Positions 46,038-53,927 of a stretch of 64,000 nucleotides of DNA are shown in pieces (the first letter of the stretch is position 1; each line of letters starts with the position of its first letter). The position numbers were made by a program, and so were the translations under genes. Where the stretch lies: NCBI GenBank assembly GCA_951812975.1, contig CATOTC010000006.1:58844-122843 (forward strand). Direction: 5' to 3'. The notes beneath the pieces were generated by a model that saw only the letters and a program-made list of their open reading frames with translations, was not told the DNA's origin and did not search any database. This DNA is from an uncultured Acidimicrobiales bacterium. Lineage in GTDB: Bacteria; Actinomycetota; Acidimicrobiia; Acidimicrobiales; Aldehydirespiratoraceae.

Positions 46038-47549
46038 CTAGGAGAGCGGCACGGACTGGCCGGCACGGACAAACGAGTCTTCATAGGCCCACATCCCGGC
46101 GATGGCGGCGACCCCTGCGACTGCAACCAACGGTGCGCCGGTGTCGGTGGCCAACGCAATAATCAGCACACATCCAGGCGCCAGGAGGCCCACCAGCACG
46201 CCGAACCAGAAGCGGTCGCGGTACTCACCCTTGATCATCTGATGAACAGCGGCCTCGACATGGGGAGTCCCCTTAGCGGTCGCCTCCACCGCGACCAGAG
46301 CCGCTGTGACACAGACCCCGGCGAGGAACGCCCAGCGGACTGCATTGATCGCGGGTACTTCGACGAACAGGTCGACGATCGAGTAGCTCGCTCCGCCGGC
46401 GGTCACTGCTTGTGCCAGCAGAGTCGGCAACAGCAGTGGCGTCTGCCAGAGGTCTCGTCCCTCGCATTGCCCGAACAAAAGAGCGGTGTATCCGGCAGTG
46501 GCCGCAGCGCAGAGCACAACCGGGACCGCCAGCGCCTTGAGGATGCCGGGTGCCTCGGCGATTCCTGCAACCCACCAGGCCGCGGTCACCGCCGCGAACG
46601 CAGCCAGGACGTAGGCACCCTTGACCAGCCAGGATTCCCAGCTTCCTCGGGTGATCAGGTAGTAGAACCGGCCTGGTTGTTTGAGGTCGGCGACCAACAG
46701 CACCCCGGTCACAGCCAGGAAGAAACCTGCCAGCATCGGCGGCACGACACCGACAGCTGCGGTCTCGCCGCTGTGACCCAACAGCACCAACAATGCCGCG
46801 ATGGCCATCACACCTGCGGCGATCGCCTTGGTGACCAGGTATCCCGAGACTTTCGTGGTCCACGTCATCTTGTGCGATGTGGTGTAGGTGGTCCGGGCCA
46901 CGACTCCGCTGCTGTCGGGTGGCACGCTCGGGTGGTCGGGAGTGGTGTCGGCCCAGATCATCCCGTCGTTGGCAATAGCGGTGCGCAACGGATTGAGGGA
47001 TGCCTGATCGGCGCCGCGGTAGTACACCTTGGGGTTCGTGCCCTGCTCTGGGGAGCGCACTGCCACGTCTTCGCGAGCGATGATCTTGGTCGCTTCGTTC
47101 AGAGGATCGTCCAGATCAGCGACCTTGATGGCGTTGGTCGGACAGACCACCACGCAGGACGGTTCGAGTCCGTCCTCTATGCGGTGGTTGCAGAAGTTGC
47201 ACTTGTGGGCGGTGTTGGTGGCGGGGTTGATGTAGAGCGCGTCGTAGGGGCAGGCGTTCATGCATCCTTTGCAGCCGATGCAGTTGTCGTCGTTGAAGTC
47301 GACCACGCCGTTGTCGGCCCGGAAGAGTGCGTTGGTGGGGCAGATCGAGATGCAGGGCGCATCATCGCAGTGGTTGCAGCGCATCACCGAGAAATGGCGG
47401 CTGACGTTGGGGAAGGACCCGGACTCGATGTACTTGACCCAGGTGCGGTTGACGCCTAGGGGGACGTCGTGCTCGCTCTTGCACGCCACCGTGCAGGCGT
47501 GGCAACCGATGCACGAGTCACTGTCGAGTAGGAAGCCGAGCCTGGTCAC
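46038..47549 (-). CDS. Fused 4x[4Fe-4S] ferredoxin / NrfD-like membrane anchor subunit
   Basis: 503 residues joining two subunits that are normally separate. Residues 1-140 hold four cysteine groups (13/16/19/23, 58/61/66/70, 90/93/96/100, 117/120/132/136), the DmsB/PsrB/NrfC pattern. From ~residue 230 there are eight or so membrane segments with the NrfD mark LLVADLKQPGRFYYLITRGSWESWLVKG. It should take electrons between the Mo subunit and the quinone pool. The start is GTG 47549 with AAGGA upstream. It is the promoter-proximal gene of the pair, behind a perfect palindrome at 47580. Confidence 0.9.
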   Translation of the reverse strand: MTRLGFLLDSDSCIGCHACTVACKSEHDVPLGVNRTWVKYIESGSFPNVSRHFSVMRCNHCDDAPCISICPTNALFRADNGVVDFNDDNCIGCKGCMNACPYDALYINPATNTAHKCNFCNHRIEDGLEPSCVVVCPTNAIKVADLDDPLNEATKIIAREDVAVRSPEQGTNPKVYYRGADQASLNPLRTAIANDGMIWADTTPDHPSVPPDSSGVVARTTYTTSHKMTWTTKVSGYLVTKAIAAGVMAIAALLVLLGHSGETAAVGVVPPMLAGFFLAVTGVLLVADLKQPGRFYYLITRGSWESWLVKGAYVLAAFAAVTAAWWVAGIAEAPGILKALAVPVVLCAAATAGYTALLFGQCEGRDLWQTPLLLPTLLAQAVTAGGASYSIVDLFVEVPAINAVRWAFLAGVCVTAALVAVEATAKGTPHVEAAVHQMIKGEYRDRFWFGVLVGLLAPGCVLIIALATDTGAPLVAVAGVAAIAGMWAYEDSFVRAGQSVPLS

Positions 47550-47579
47550 GCAATTCCTTCAAGGGGTCCGAGGAATGAT

Positions 47580-47594
47580 GTTAGACACTCTAAC
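47580..47594. promoter_or_regulatory. Palindrome GTTAGA-CAC-TCTAAC upstream of the molybdoenzyme operon
   Basis: Perfect 6-base arms around a 3-base centre lie 31-45 bases upstream of the GTG start of the fused FeS/NrfD gene. They sit in the only non-coding stretch (68 bases) between it and the SDR gene. The size and symmetry suit a TetR- or MarR-type dimer. No regulator gene is adjacent. Confidence 0.5.
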
Positions 47595-47617
47595 TGCAAA
47601 TTGTCGGGGCCTCCGTG

Positions 47618-48457
47618 TCAGGTCGGGAAGTTCACATCCACCGTGACGGGCTCCCACTGATCGATCGAGGCGTTCATATCAGCAAGCTTCTCTCGGGTCG
47701 CCTCCAATACGTCCTGGCCCAGCAGGAGCCGAAGCGGCGGATCGTCGAGTCCTGCAAGCATCACGACTGCGTCGGCAACCCTGCGTGGGTCTCCCGGCAG
47801 ATGGTCCGCGAACGCCTTGATGAGCTCCTTGCGTGCTCCGACACCCTCGGCGTAGTCGGTTATGGGCGTCGCCGTCTCGCGCATCGAGCGTGAACCCCAG
47901 TCGGTGCGGAACGCCCCGGGCTCGACCGCGCTCACTTTGATTCCGAGTGGGCCGACCTCTTTCGCGAGCGCCTCAGTGAGTGCTTCGAGGGCGAACTTGG
48001 TCGAGCTGTAGTAGGCGTTCGGCGGGTTGGCGACGAGGCCTGTCATCGAGGAGATGTTGATGATGTGCCCGCTGCGCTGTTGGCGCATTGTCGGCAGCAC
48101 CGCCTTGACTGTGTCAACTACTCCGAAGTAGTTGGTGTCGAAGAGTCTGCGGACCTCGTGGTCCTCCCCTTCCTCGACGGCGGACATGTAGCCGTAGCCG
48201 GCGTTGTTCACCAGCACGTCGATTCCGCCGAACGCTTCAGTGGTCGAGGTCACCGCATCGCTGATCTGTTGGCGGTCGGTGACGTCGAGGGGCAGTGCGA
48301 TGGCCTGTCCTTTTGTGGCTGACGCTGCGATGTCGACGATCGTCTCGGGCCGTCGGGCCGTGGCAGCGACCTGGTGTCCTGCGGCCAACGCGGCAAGTGA
48401 AATCTCCCGGCCGATGCCGGTGGAGCAACCGGTAATGAGCCAGCGAGTCATGCTCAC
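47618..48457 (-). CDS. Short-chain dehydrogenase/reductase
   Basis: 279 residues of the classical SDR family. The NAD(P) site is ITGCSTGIGREIS, then DVTD, LVNNAGYGY, the catalytic serine in INISSMTG and YYSSTKFALEAL with Tyr and Lys. It oxidises or reduces an alcohol/ketone of unknown identity. The GTG at 48457 overlaps the upstream stop (GTGA); ATG 48451 is an in-frame alternative. It is last in a run with the DUF1214-like and sulfotransferase genes. Confidence 0.9.
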   Translation of the reverse strand: MSMTRWLITGCSTGIGREISLAALAAGHQVAATARRPETIVDIAASATKGQAIALPLDVTDRQQISDAVTSTTEAFGGIDVLVNNAGYGYMSAVEEGEDHEVRRLFDTNYFGVVDTVKAVLPTMRQQRSGHIINISSMTGLVANPPNAYYSSTKFALEALTEALAKEVGPLGIKVSAVEPGAFRTDWGSRSMRETATPITDYAEGVGARKELIKAFADHLPGDPRRVADAVVMLAGLDDPPLRLLLGQDVLEATREKLADMNASIDQWEPVTVDVNFPT

Positions 48458-49701
48458 ACCGAGACTTCGGGGAGGCGGCGCAGATAACCGGCCCGCCGAG
48501 TGGCCAGCTGCGCAGCTCGCGCCTCAGCATCGGCGAAGACGGTCCCCTCTGGCAGGACGGAATCGAGTTGGTCGAGCTTCACGACCTCGCCCGACGCCGC
48601 CAGGTCCTGGCGCGGACCGCTTTCGGGAAACTCGGCCATTCGCAGCGTGAGGATGCCTTCGTCGAGACCGCAGGTGTCGACCCAGTTGTGAACGCCGGGG
48701 TCGGTGCTGCTTACGACGTAGGTGTAGGTGCCGTCCGGATTCGCCGCGGACTGGGCCTTGTTGAGGCTGGCCGTCCGGTCGACGATGTCCATGGTGGTGC
48801 CCCAGATGTTCGACAGCGGCACGGTGAAGTACTCCGCTCCCCCGTCGCTCACCGTCACCACGAACGCTTCGTCGTCAGCCAGTTCGAACCGACCGCCGAC
48901 GTACACCTGGTTGCGCAGGGCTCCGGTGTGGTCTGCTGACCACGCCAGAGCGAAGTGGTTGGCCGGCATGCGATAGGTGCCTCGGCTCATCCGGCGGGTG
49001 AAGTCGGCGAAGTGGGCCATGTAGTCAGCTGTCAGTTGGGCCTGCTCGTCGATCGTCCGTGGCGGCGTCGCCGCTTCGCCGCCGAGGCGCTCAATGGTGA
49101 AATGGTTGGGGTCGTCGAGAGCCCAGTCGAGCATTACGTCGCGGATGTAGAACTCGTTAGCCTCTGGAGCGGACTGCACATGGTTCGGGCGACCGTCGGC
49201 TGCAGACGAGTCGACGGTGATTGTGAAGGAGCCGTCGGAGTCGACTTCCATTGTGCGGCCGTTGAGCACATCGACGGTGCCCATCTTGTCGTCCCAGAGC
49301 GTGAAGTAGTTCTCGGTCATCCGGTTGGCGCCGACACGTCCGGTGATCCGGTATCTCTCCTCGCCTGATATCGGGATCACCCGGTAGATCGAGTCGGGAT
49401 TGTCGATCCCCCAGCGCGAACCCGGGATCTGGTGGCCTTCGACGGTGTGGGCCAAACGGGTGATGCAGGAGACCTTGGGACGGAGGGGATCCTGGTTCGA
49501 CGACCAGATCGTGGCACTGAACATGACCTCGCGGAACGCCCAGTCAAAACACTCGCGCATCACCTCGGAAGGCTCGGCCCGGTCCAGCCAGCGAGCCGCC
49601 ACCTGCCGGTATGCCTCGGTGACCGTTGGGTGGGCAGTCAACTCCAACGCGGCGAGTTCATGGGCGTGCTGTTGGGCAGTGGCGACGGGATGCTCGGACA
49701 T
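48454..49701 (-). CDS. DUF1214-like protein of unknown function
   Basis: 415 residues, soluble, with no signal peptide. The middle part (DGSFTITVDSS ... NEFYIRDVMLDW) and the C-terminal part (NPDGTYTYVVSSTDPGVHNWVDTCGLDEGILTLR) resemble the repeated beta-sandwich of DUF1214/DUF1254 proteins. In that family the W-x-D-x-x-G region is conserved. No enzymatic residues could be named. It is coupled to the SDR downstream and lies 11 bases from the sulfotransferase upstream, suggesting a shared pathway. Confidence 0.7.
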   Translation of the reverse strand: MSEHPVATAQQHAHELAALELTAHPTVTEAYRQVAARWLDRAEPSEVMRECFDWAFREVMFSATIWSSNQDPLRPKVSCITRLAHTVEGHQIPGSRWGIDNPDSIYRVIPISGEERYRITGRVGANRMTENYFTLWDDKMGTVDVLNGRTMEVDSDGSFTITVDSSAADGRPNHVQSAPEANEFYIRDVMLDWALDDPNHFTIERLGGEAATPPRTIDEQAQLTADYMAHFADFTRRMSRGTYRMPANHFALAWSADHTGALRNQVYVGGRFELADDEAFVVTVSDGGAEYFTVPLSNIWGTTMDIVDRTASLNKAQSAANPDGTYTYVVSSTDPGVHNWVDTCGLDEGILTLRMAEFPESGPRQDLAASGEVVKLDQLDSVLPEGTVFADAEARAAQLATRRAGYLRRLPEVSV

Positions 49702-49712
49702 GCTCTGTGACG

Positions 49713-50885
49713 TTAGGCGCTCACAAAGCGGTCCATATAGTCGGTGAACCGCTCGTGAATCTGGGCTGTGGAGAGCCCGAAGTCGGCCGCCGTGTAGCGA
49801 TGCGGTGCGAGCTGTTCGTTGCTGCTTCGTTCCAGCCAGACACGCATAGCCGTTTCTGTCTCAGGATCGAGGTCGATACCAAGCTTGGAGTACAGACGGT
49901 CGATCTCGCCCAGGGGATCCCGCACGACGTCGACGAAGGCGATGTCAGTGAATCGCTCGCCCTCATTGTCAAGGTCGGCTCGCATCGCCATGGCTCTGCT
50001 GTTGGTCCAGGCCATGCGTTCAATCCATTGGGCACCGACTCGATGCGGGTCGACATCGTCTGCGTGCATCCTCCACAGAGTCGTGTTGAGGCTCGCTCCT
50101 GACGGGATCGTGTCGGCCGGATCGCGGTGCATGTGCACGACGTGGGCGTCGGGGAAGGTCACCAGAAGGTCGTTGAGGTAACCGAGGTGGGCGGGCGTCT
50201 TGAGAATCCAGCGGTTGCGTGCCTCGCCCCGTTGCTGCTTCTGCCACTGGAGCAGCTGCAGCATCCGGTGAAGATTGTCGTAAGCGGGGGTGAAGTCGGC
50301 GCTGTTGAGCCATTGTCGGTAGCCCGGCACATCGGCCGACGCTTCGGGCACGTGCGACAAGAACGCATCTGCGAGAAACATGATCTCTTCTTCAGCCTCG
50401 TGCGCATACATGGGGTGGATGGCGAACAGTTCAGGGGCGAAAGCGCGGGTCTGCTCCTCGCGGGCTTCGGCGTCGGCGATGCGGGGGTCGGTGTCGTCAG
50501 GTTGCCAGCCGAGTCTCGGAGCGGCTTCGCCGATCTCCCAGCCGGAGGCCGCGTAGTGGCGTTCGTCGGCAGCGAGAAGACGTTGCACCAGGGTCGTGCC
50601 GGTCCGCATCATGCCCACCACCACGATCGGCTCGGCGATGCGTTGTTCAGCGATCTCGGGGTGGGCGGCGAACCAGTGGTTGGTGCGGAGTCGGGTGCGA
50701 AGGCTGTGTACCACTCCCCCGCGAAGAATCATGTGGCCCAGTTCGTTGAGCGGTGCAGAACCGTAGGCGTCGAGGAGCACACCGAGCGGTTCGAGGAAGT
50801 CCTGTGAGCCGAAGTCCTCGAGTCCGTCTGCGCTGCTCGCCGCGGCCAGCACCGACTCAACAGCAAAATGGTCGGAGAGATTCAT
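49713..50885 (-). CDS. Sulfotransferase family protein
   Basis: 390 residues. The 5'-phosphosulfate loop of PAPS-dependent sulfotransferases is seen as VVVGMMRTGTTLVQRLL near residue 87. The 3'-phosphate-binding region is VVHMHRDPADTIPSGASL near residue 250. This is the bacterial Sulfotransferase_3 group common in actinobacteria. It would transfer sulfate from PAPS to a hydroxyl group of an unknown small molecule or lipid. It is the first gene of the minus-strand run and is divergent from the SnoaL-like gene across only 44 bases. Confidence 0.86.
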   Translation of the reverse strand: MNLSDHFAVESVLAAASSADGLEDFGSQDFLEPLGVLLDAYGSAPLNELGHMILRGGVVHSLRTRLRTNHWFAAHPEIAEQRIAEPIVVVGMMRTGTTLVQRLLAADERHYAASGWEIGEAAPRLGWQPDDTDPRIADAEAREEQTRAFAPELFAIHPMYAHEAEEEIMFLADAFLSHVPEASADVPGYRQWLNSADFTPAYDNLHRMLQLLQWQKQQRGEARNRWILKTPAHLGYLNDLLVTFPDAHVVHMHRDPADTIPSGASLNTTLWRMHADDVDPHRVGAQWIERMAWTNSRAMAMRADLDNEGERFTDIAFVDVVRDPLGEIDRLYSKLGIDLDPETETAMRVWLERSSNEQLAPHRYTAADFGLSTAQIHERFTDYMDRFVSA

Positions 50886-50929
50886 CGCCTATCTGGATAC
50901 CACGCCCGAGCGTTCTCTATCGTCTCGGC

Positions 50930-51382
50930 ATGACCGACGATGCCCGAAAGATAGAAAATCTCCTGTACCTCTATGCCGAGCGAATCGACGCGGGCGAGCT
51001 TGGTGGCATTGCCGACCTCTTCGAGCACGGCCGCATCTGCGCTGTGCCCGATGCTCCCCCCGAAGCCACCTTCGTCGGCACGGAGGGCGTCCGCAAGATG
51101 TACGACGCAGCCACCCGGCTCTACGAGGACGGCACGCCCAAGACACACCACGTCACGAGCAATGCGATCATCGAGGTGGACAGCGAAGCCGGAACGGCCT
51201 CAAGCCGGAGTTACTACACCGTGACTCAGGCGACGCCGGACCTGCCGTTGCAGATCATCATCACGGGGCGGTACCACGACACGTTCCAGCGCATCGACGG
51301 ACAGTGGTGGTTCGACACGAGGATCATGTTCGTGGACCAGATGGGTGACTTGAGCCACCACCTGCTGTATTCGCTCTCTTGA
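50930..51382 (+). CDS. SnoaL-like (NTF2-fold) protein
   Basis: 150 residues. It begins MTDDARKIENLLYLYAERIDAGELGGIADLFEHG, the usual first helices of SnoaL/NTF2-like polyketide-cyclase/dehydratase/isomerase relatives. Conserved later elements are KTHHVTSNAIIEVD and IDGQWWFDTRIMF. The frame is open from 50753, but the earlier part overlaps the divergent sulfotransferase. ATG 50930 gives the family's normal length. The fold covers both enzymes (dehydratase, isomerase) and ligand binders, so no reaction is claimed. It precedes the amidohydrolase on the same strand. Confidence 0.82.
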   Translation: MTDDARKIENLLYLYAERIDAGELGGIADLFEHGRICAVPDAPPEATFVGTEGVRKMYDAATRLYEDGTPKTHHVTSNAIIEVDSEAGTASSRSYYTVTQATPDLPLQIIITGRYHDTFQRIDGQWWFDTRIMFVDQMGDLSHHLLYSLS

Positions 51383-51462
51383 GGATCGGACGCGAGGATC
51401 GGCGCGCACCGGTGACCACCGCCGTCTAGCCGCGCGACCCGGTATGCCGATACCGTTCCGGC

Positions 51463-52659
51463 ATGGTCTCAGTCACTGATTTCCCGAAGATCATCAGCGT
51501 GGACGACCACGTCGTGGAACCGCCGAACATCTGGACTGACCGCCTCCCCGCCAAGTACCGCGACATCGGCCCGCACATCGTTATTGCGCCCCAGGGCGAA
51601 ATGAGTCTCCAGGACGGCACCTGGGTCGAGCAGCCCGGGACCGGCGACAAGATGGCGGCCTGGTGGTACTACGAGGACCACCGCTACCAGATCAAGCACA
51701 TGATCGCCTGCGCTGGAACTCCACCCGAAGAGGTCACGATGCAGGGCGTCACCTACGACGACATTCGTCCGGGTTGCTACCGGGCGGCGGATCGGCTGGC
51801 GGACATGGACCTGAACCATGTCGAAGCGTCGTTGTGCTTCCCCAACTACCCCCGCTTCTGCGGTCAGTTGTTCGCCGAACGCAAGGACAAAAAACTCTCC
51901 AAGCTCTGCGTCGAGGCCTACAACGACTGGATGGTCGAGGAGTGGTGCGGCGACTCGGGCGGGCGTCTGATCCCGCTGTGCATCGTGCCGCTTTGGGACG
52001 TCGATCTGGCTGCCGCTGAGATCCGCCGCAACGCGGCGCGGGGAGTGACCGCCACCGCCTGGTCGGAGTTGCCGGCGTGGCTGGGTCTGCCCTCGATTCA
52101 CTCCGGATATTGGGACCCCTTCTTCGAGGCCTGCGAGGAGACGGGGACCGTCATTGCGATGCACATCGGGTCCGGCACTCGCACCGTTCGCACCTCCGAG
52201 GACGCACCGACGCTGGTGACCGCCACGATGATCTCAGCCAACAGCGCCGCTTCGATGGTCGACTTCCTGTTCTCGGGGGTGCTGGAGCGCTATCCGACCC
52301 TGAAGCTGATGTACGCGGAGAGCCAGATCGGCTGGATCCCGTACTTCTTGGAACGAGCAGACGAGAGCTATGCGACCCACCAGTGGGCTCAGGGCGAGGA
52401 GCGTCTGCCGGAGAAGCCGTCGTTCTACTACTACAGCCAGGTGTTCAGCTGCTTCTTCAACGACTCGGCCGGCATGAAGCTGCTCGACGAGGTGGGCGTC
52501 GACAACATCCTGTTCGAGACCGACTACCCCCATTCCGACGGCACCTTCCCCCATTCTCGGGAGAAGGCCCACTCCCTGTTCGGCCACCTCGACGACACCG
52601 CCGTCTACAAGATCGCCCGCGGCAACGCCATCAAACTCCTCAACCTCCCCTTCGACTAA
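51463..52659 (+). CDS. Amidohydrolase-2 family metal-dependent hydrolase (paralogue 2)
   Basis: 398 residues, paralogous along its whole length to 37318-38544. Shared blocks are ISVDDHVVEPPNIW, RLADMDLNHVEASLCFPNYPRFCGQ, EACEETGTVIAMHIGSG, YAESQIGWIPYFLER and LFETDYPHSDGTFPHSR. The metal site again starts HxxE. The likely role is hydrolysis or decarboxylation of a ring-cleavage or amide substrate in the cytoplasm. Its last codons lie in a 31-base sequence that is repeated 606 bases downstream. Confidence 0.88.
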   Translation: MVSVTDFPKIISVDDHVVEPPNIWTDRLPAKYRDIGPHIVIAPQGEMSLQDGTWVEQPGTGDKMAAWWYYEDHRYQIKHMIACAGTPPEEVTMQGVTYDDIRPGCYRAADRLADMDLNHVEASLCFPNYPRFCGQLFAERKDKKLSKLCVEAYNDWMVEEWCGDSGGRLIPLCIVPLWDVDLAAAEIRRNAARGVTATAWSELPAWLGLPSIHSGYWDPFFEACEETGTVIAMHIGSGTRTVRTSEDAPTLVTATMISANSAASMVDFLFSGVLERYPTLKLMYAESQIGWIPYFLERADESYATHQWAQGEERLPEKPSFYYYSQVFSCFFNDSAGMKLLDEVGVDNILFETDYPHSDGTFPHSREKAHSLFGHLDDTAVYKIARGNAIKLLNLPFD

Positions 52660-52674
52660 CCGCCTAACGGGTTT
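52644..52674. repeat. Direct repeat, left copy (31 bases)
   Basis: The 31 bases here match 27 of 31 positions at 53250-53280; the shared cores are CCCTTCGACTAA and GCCTAACGGGT. This copy covers the stop of the amidohydrolase and the stop of the minus-strand gene that follows. The pair bounds a 606-base unit holding a single unknown gene. Confidence 0.6.
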
Positions 52675-53215
52675 GCGATGGGTCGCATTGCTCAGCGATC
52701 GACAACCATACCGAAGTGCTGGCATTCGAAGATTGAAATACCAGTTCGACACAGCTCGGCCCGGCCACCGACACGCCGCCGGCAAAAACGAGCCAACGGT
52801 CGGAGTCGCCGGGACAGGGACCGACTGAGATCCGCTGCACCGGCGAGTCGGACGTCACCGACGACCAACCGATGCGAGTCGGCTCAGGAGAGCCGTCTCC
52901 GACGGAGACCTGGAAACTCTGGTGCGGGCGCACCAGGAGTGCGATCTTTGAGAATCGCATCGGCGATTCCGGGTCATCGTCTGTGCCTTGCCGGCCCTGT
53001 TGGTGAACGTTCGTCGAGTTGATCGCCGAAACTTCCTCCACGACCCGAAACCCCTCGGGCAGCTCCGAGACCACGTCGATATACGACGCGCAGTCGAGGG
53101 TCGCTTCTATGATGGCGCCCTCGCCAGAATCGTCGATGATCGACGTAACAACACTCGCTGCGCCGACAACCGCCGCCACACCGACAGCTACGCGGAGTAT
53201 TCGCTGAGGTTTCAC
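52664..53215 (-). CDS. Hypothetical secreted or membrane-anchored protein
   Basis: 183 residues. An N-terminal hydrophobic helix (ILRVAVGVAAVVGAASVVTSI) acts as signal peptide or anchor. The remaining domain has three cysteines (LDCASY, VGPCPGDSDR, GPSCVELVF) and ends DPSQTR. No family was recognised. The start is GTG 53215 with AAGG just upstream. It lies wholly between the two 31-base direct repeats, with its stop inside the left one. Confidence 0.65.
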   Translation of the reverse strand: MKPQRILRVAVGVAAVVGAASVVTSIIDDSGEGAIIEATLDCASYIDVVSELPEGFRVVEEVSAINSTNVHQQGRQGTDDDPESPMRFSKIALLVRPHQSFQVSVGDGSPEPTRIGWSSVTSDSPVQRISVGPCPGDSDRWLVFAGGVSVAGPSCVELVFQSSNASTSVWLSIAEQCDPSQTR

Positions 53216-53249
53216 GACCTTGATGTCGATCCGAACACGAACTCCTCCG

Positions 53250-53280
53250 CCTTCCCTTCGACTAAAGGCCTAACGGGTCT
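53250..53280. repeat. Direct repeat, right copy (31 bases)
   Basis: Second copy of the 31-base sequence at 52644-52674 (four mismatches). It contains CTTCCCTTCGACTAA, which would again encode LPFD-stop, the end of the amidohydrolase. This suggests that the 3' end of that gene was duplicated or that the intervening DNA was inserted. The bases 53216-53307 around it hold no gene. Confidence 0.6.
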
Positions 53281-53307
53281 CAGCGACTGTGCGCAGAGGC
53301 AGTTCGT

Positions 53308-53787
53308 TCATTGCTTCTGTGCGGCTTCGCGTGAGGCTTTGATTCGTTGGGCAGCCGCCTTCAGCGGCTCTATCGTGCGGTAGCTGAACCACACGTTGTG
53401 GTATTCGCAGGCGGGCGGGGCTTCGCTGATGGCTCGATGCCAGATCTGTCCGTCGATGACGAGCGAAGGTCCCAGAGCGAGCGGTCGCGTCGATGTGTAG
53501 TCGAATACCCAGTCGGGTACGACCACGCCGTCGCGATCACACAATGCGTGGACGACCGCAGCGATCCGACACAGATCGTCGGGACTGTCGGTGACGGGAC
53601 GATCAGCGACCATCATCTCCCGATCAGCAGGCCACCACTCCCATTCTTTGGCGAGCATCGAATACGCAAGCAGCTCCCGCGGCGAATCCAAGGCGATGAC
53701 CTCGGGGACATCAGCCGCGCGCATACGCCGACGCGGTTTCATGTCGGTGCGAGGTAGACGCGTCGAGTGGATACGTGCGGCCATCAC
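53308..53787 (-). CDS. Hypothetical protein
   Basis: 159 residues, soluble. The body reads LDSPRELLAYSMLAKEWEWW, DDLCRIAAVVHALCDRDG, VVPDWVFDYTSTRPLALGP and ACEYHNVWFSYRTIEPLKAA. The spacing 'VPDWVFD ... AP..xx.NVWF' resembles the C-terminal part of some actinobacterial antitoxin-like proteins, but the DNA-binding part is absent and the match is weak. The open frame starts at 53787; ATG 53742 is an alternative. It lies beside a decayed metallophosphoesterase gene, in a scarred region. Confidence 0.55.
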   Translation of the reverse strand: MMAARIHSTRLPRTDMKPRRRMRAADVPEVIALDSPRELLAYSMLAKEWEWWPADREMMVADRPVTDSPDDLCRIAAVVHALCDRDGVVVPDWVFDYTSTRPLALGPSLVIDGQIWHRAISEAPPACEYHNVWFSYRTIEPLKAAAQRIKASREAAQKQ

Positions 53788-53927
53788 CCCTCAGGATAGT
53801 GGACCCGTCGACCCCTCAATTCCATTGCAAGCCGGTCGTTCGGTCTGCGGAAAACAGGCGAACCCTGTCAAACCCTGTCAGTACAGTTGCTTCGAGCACT
53901 CGATTTCTGATCAGCAAGGAACCGACG

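Noticed and set aside
46242..47459. A 405-codon plus-strand frame opposite the fused FeS/NrfD gene
   Set aside because: The opposite strand shows sixteen correctly spaced cluster cysteines and NrfD motifs. The plus-strand frame is a shadow.
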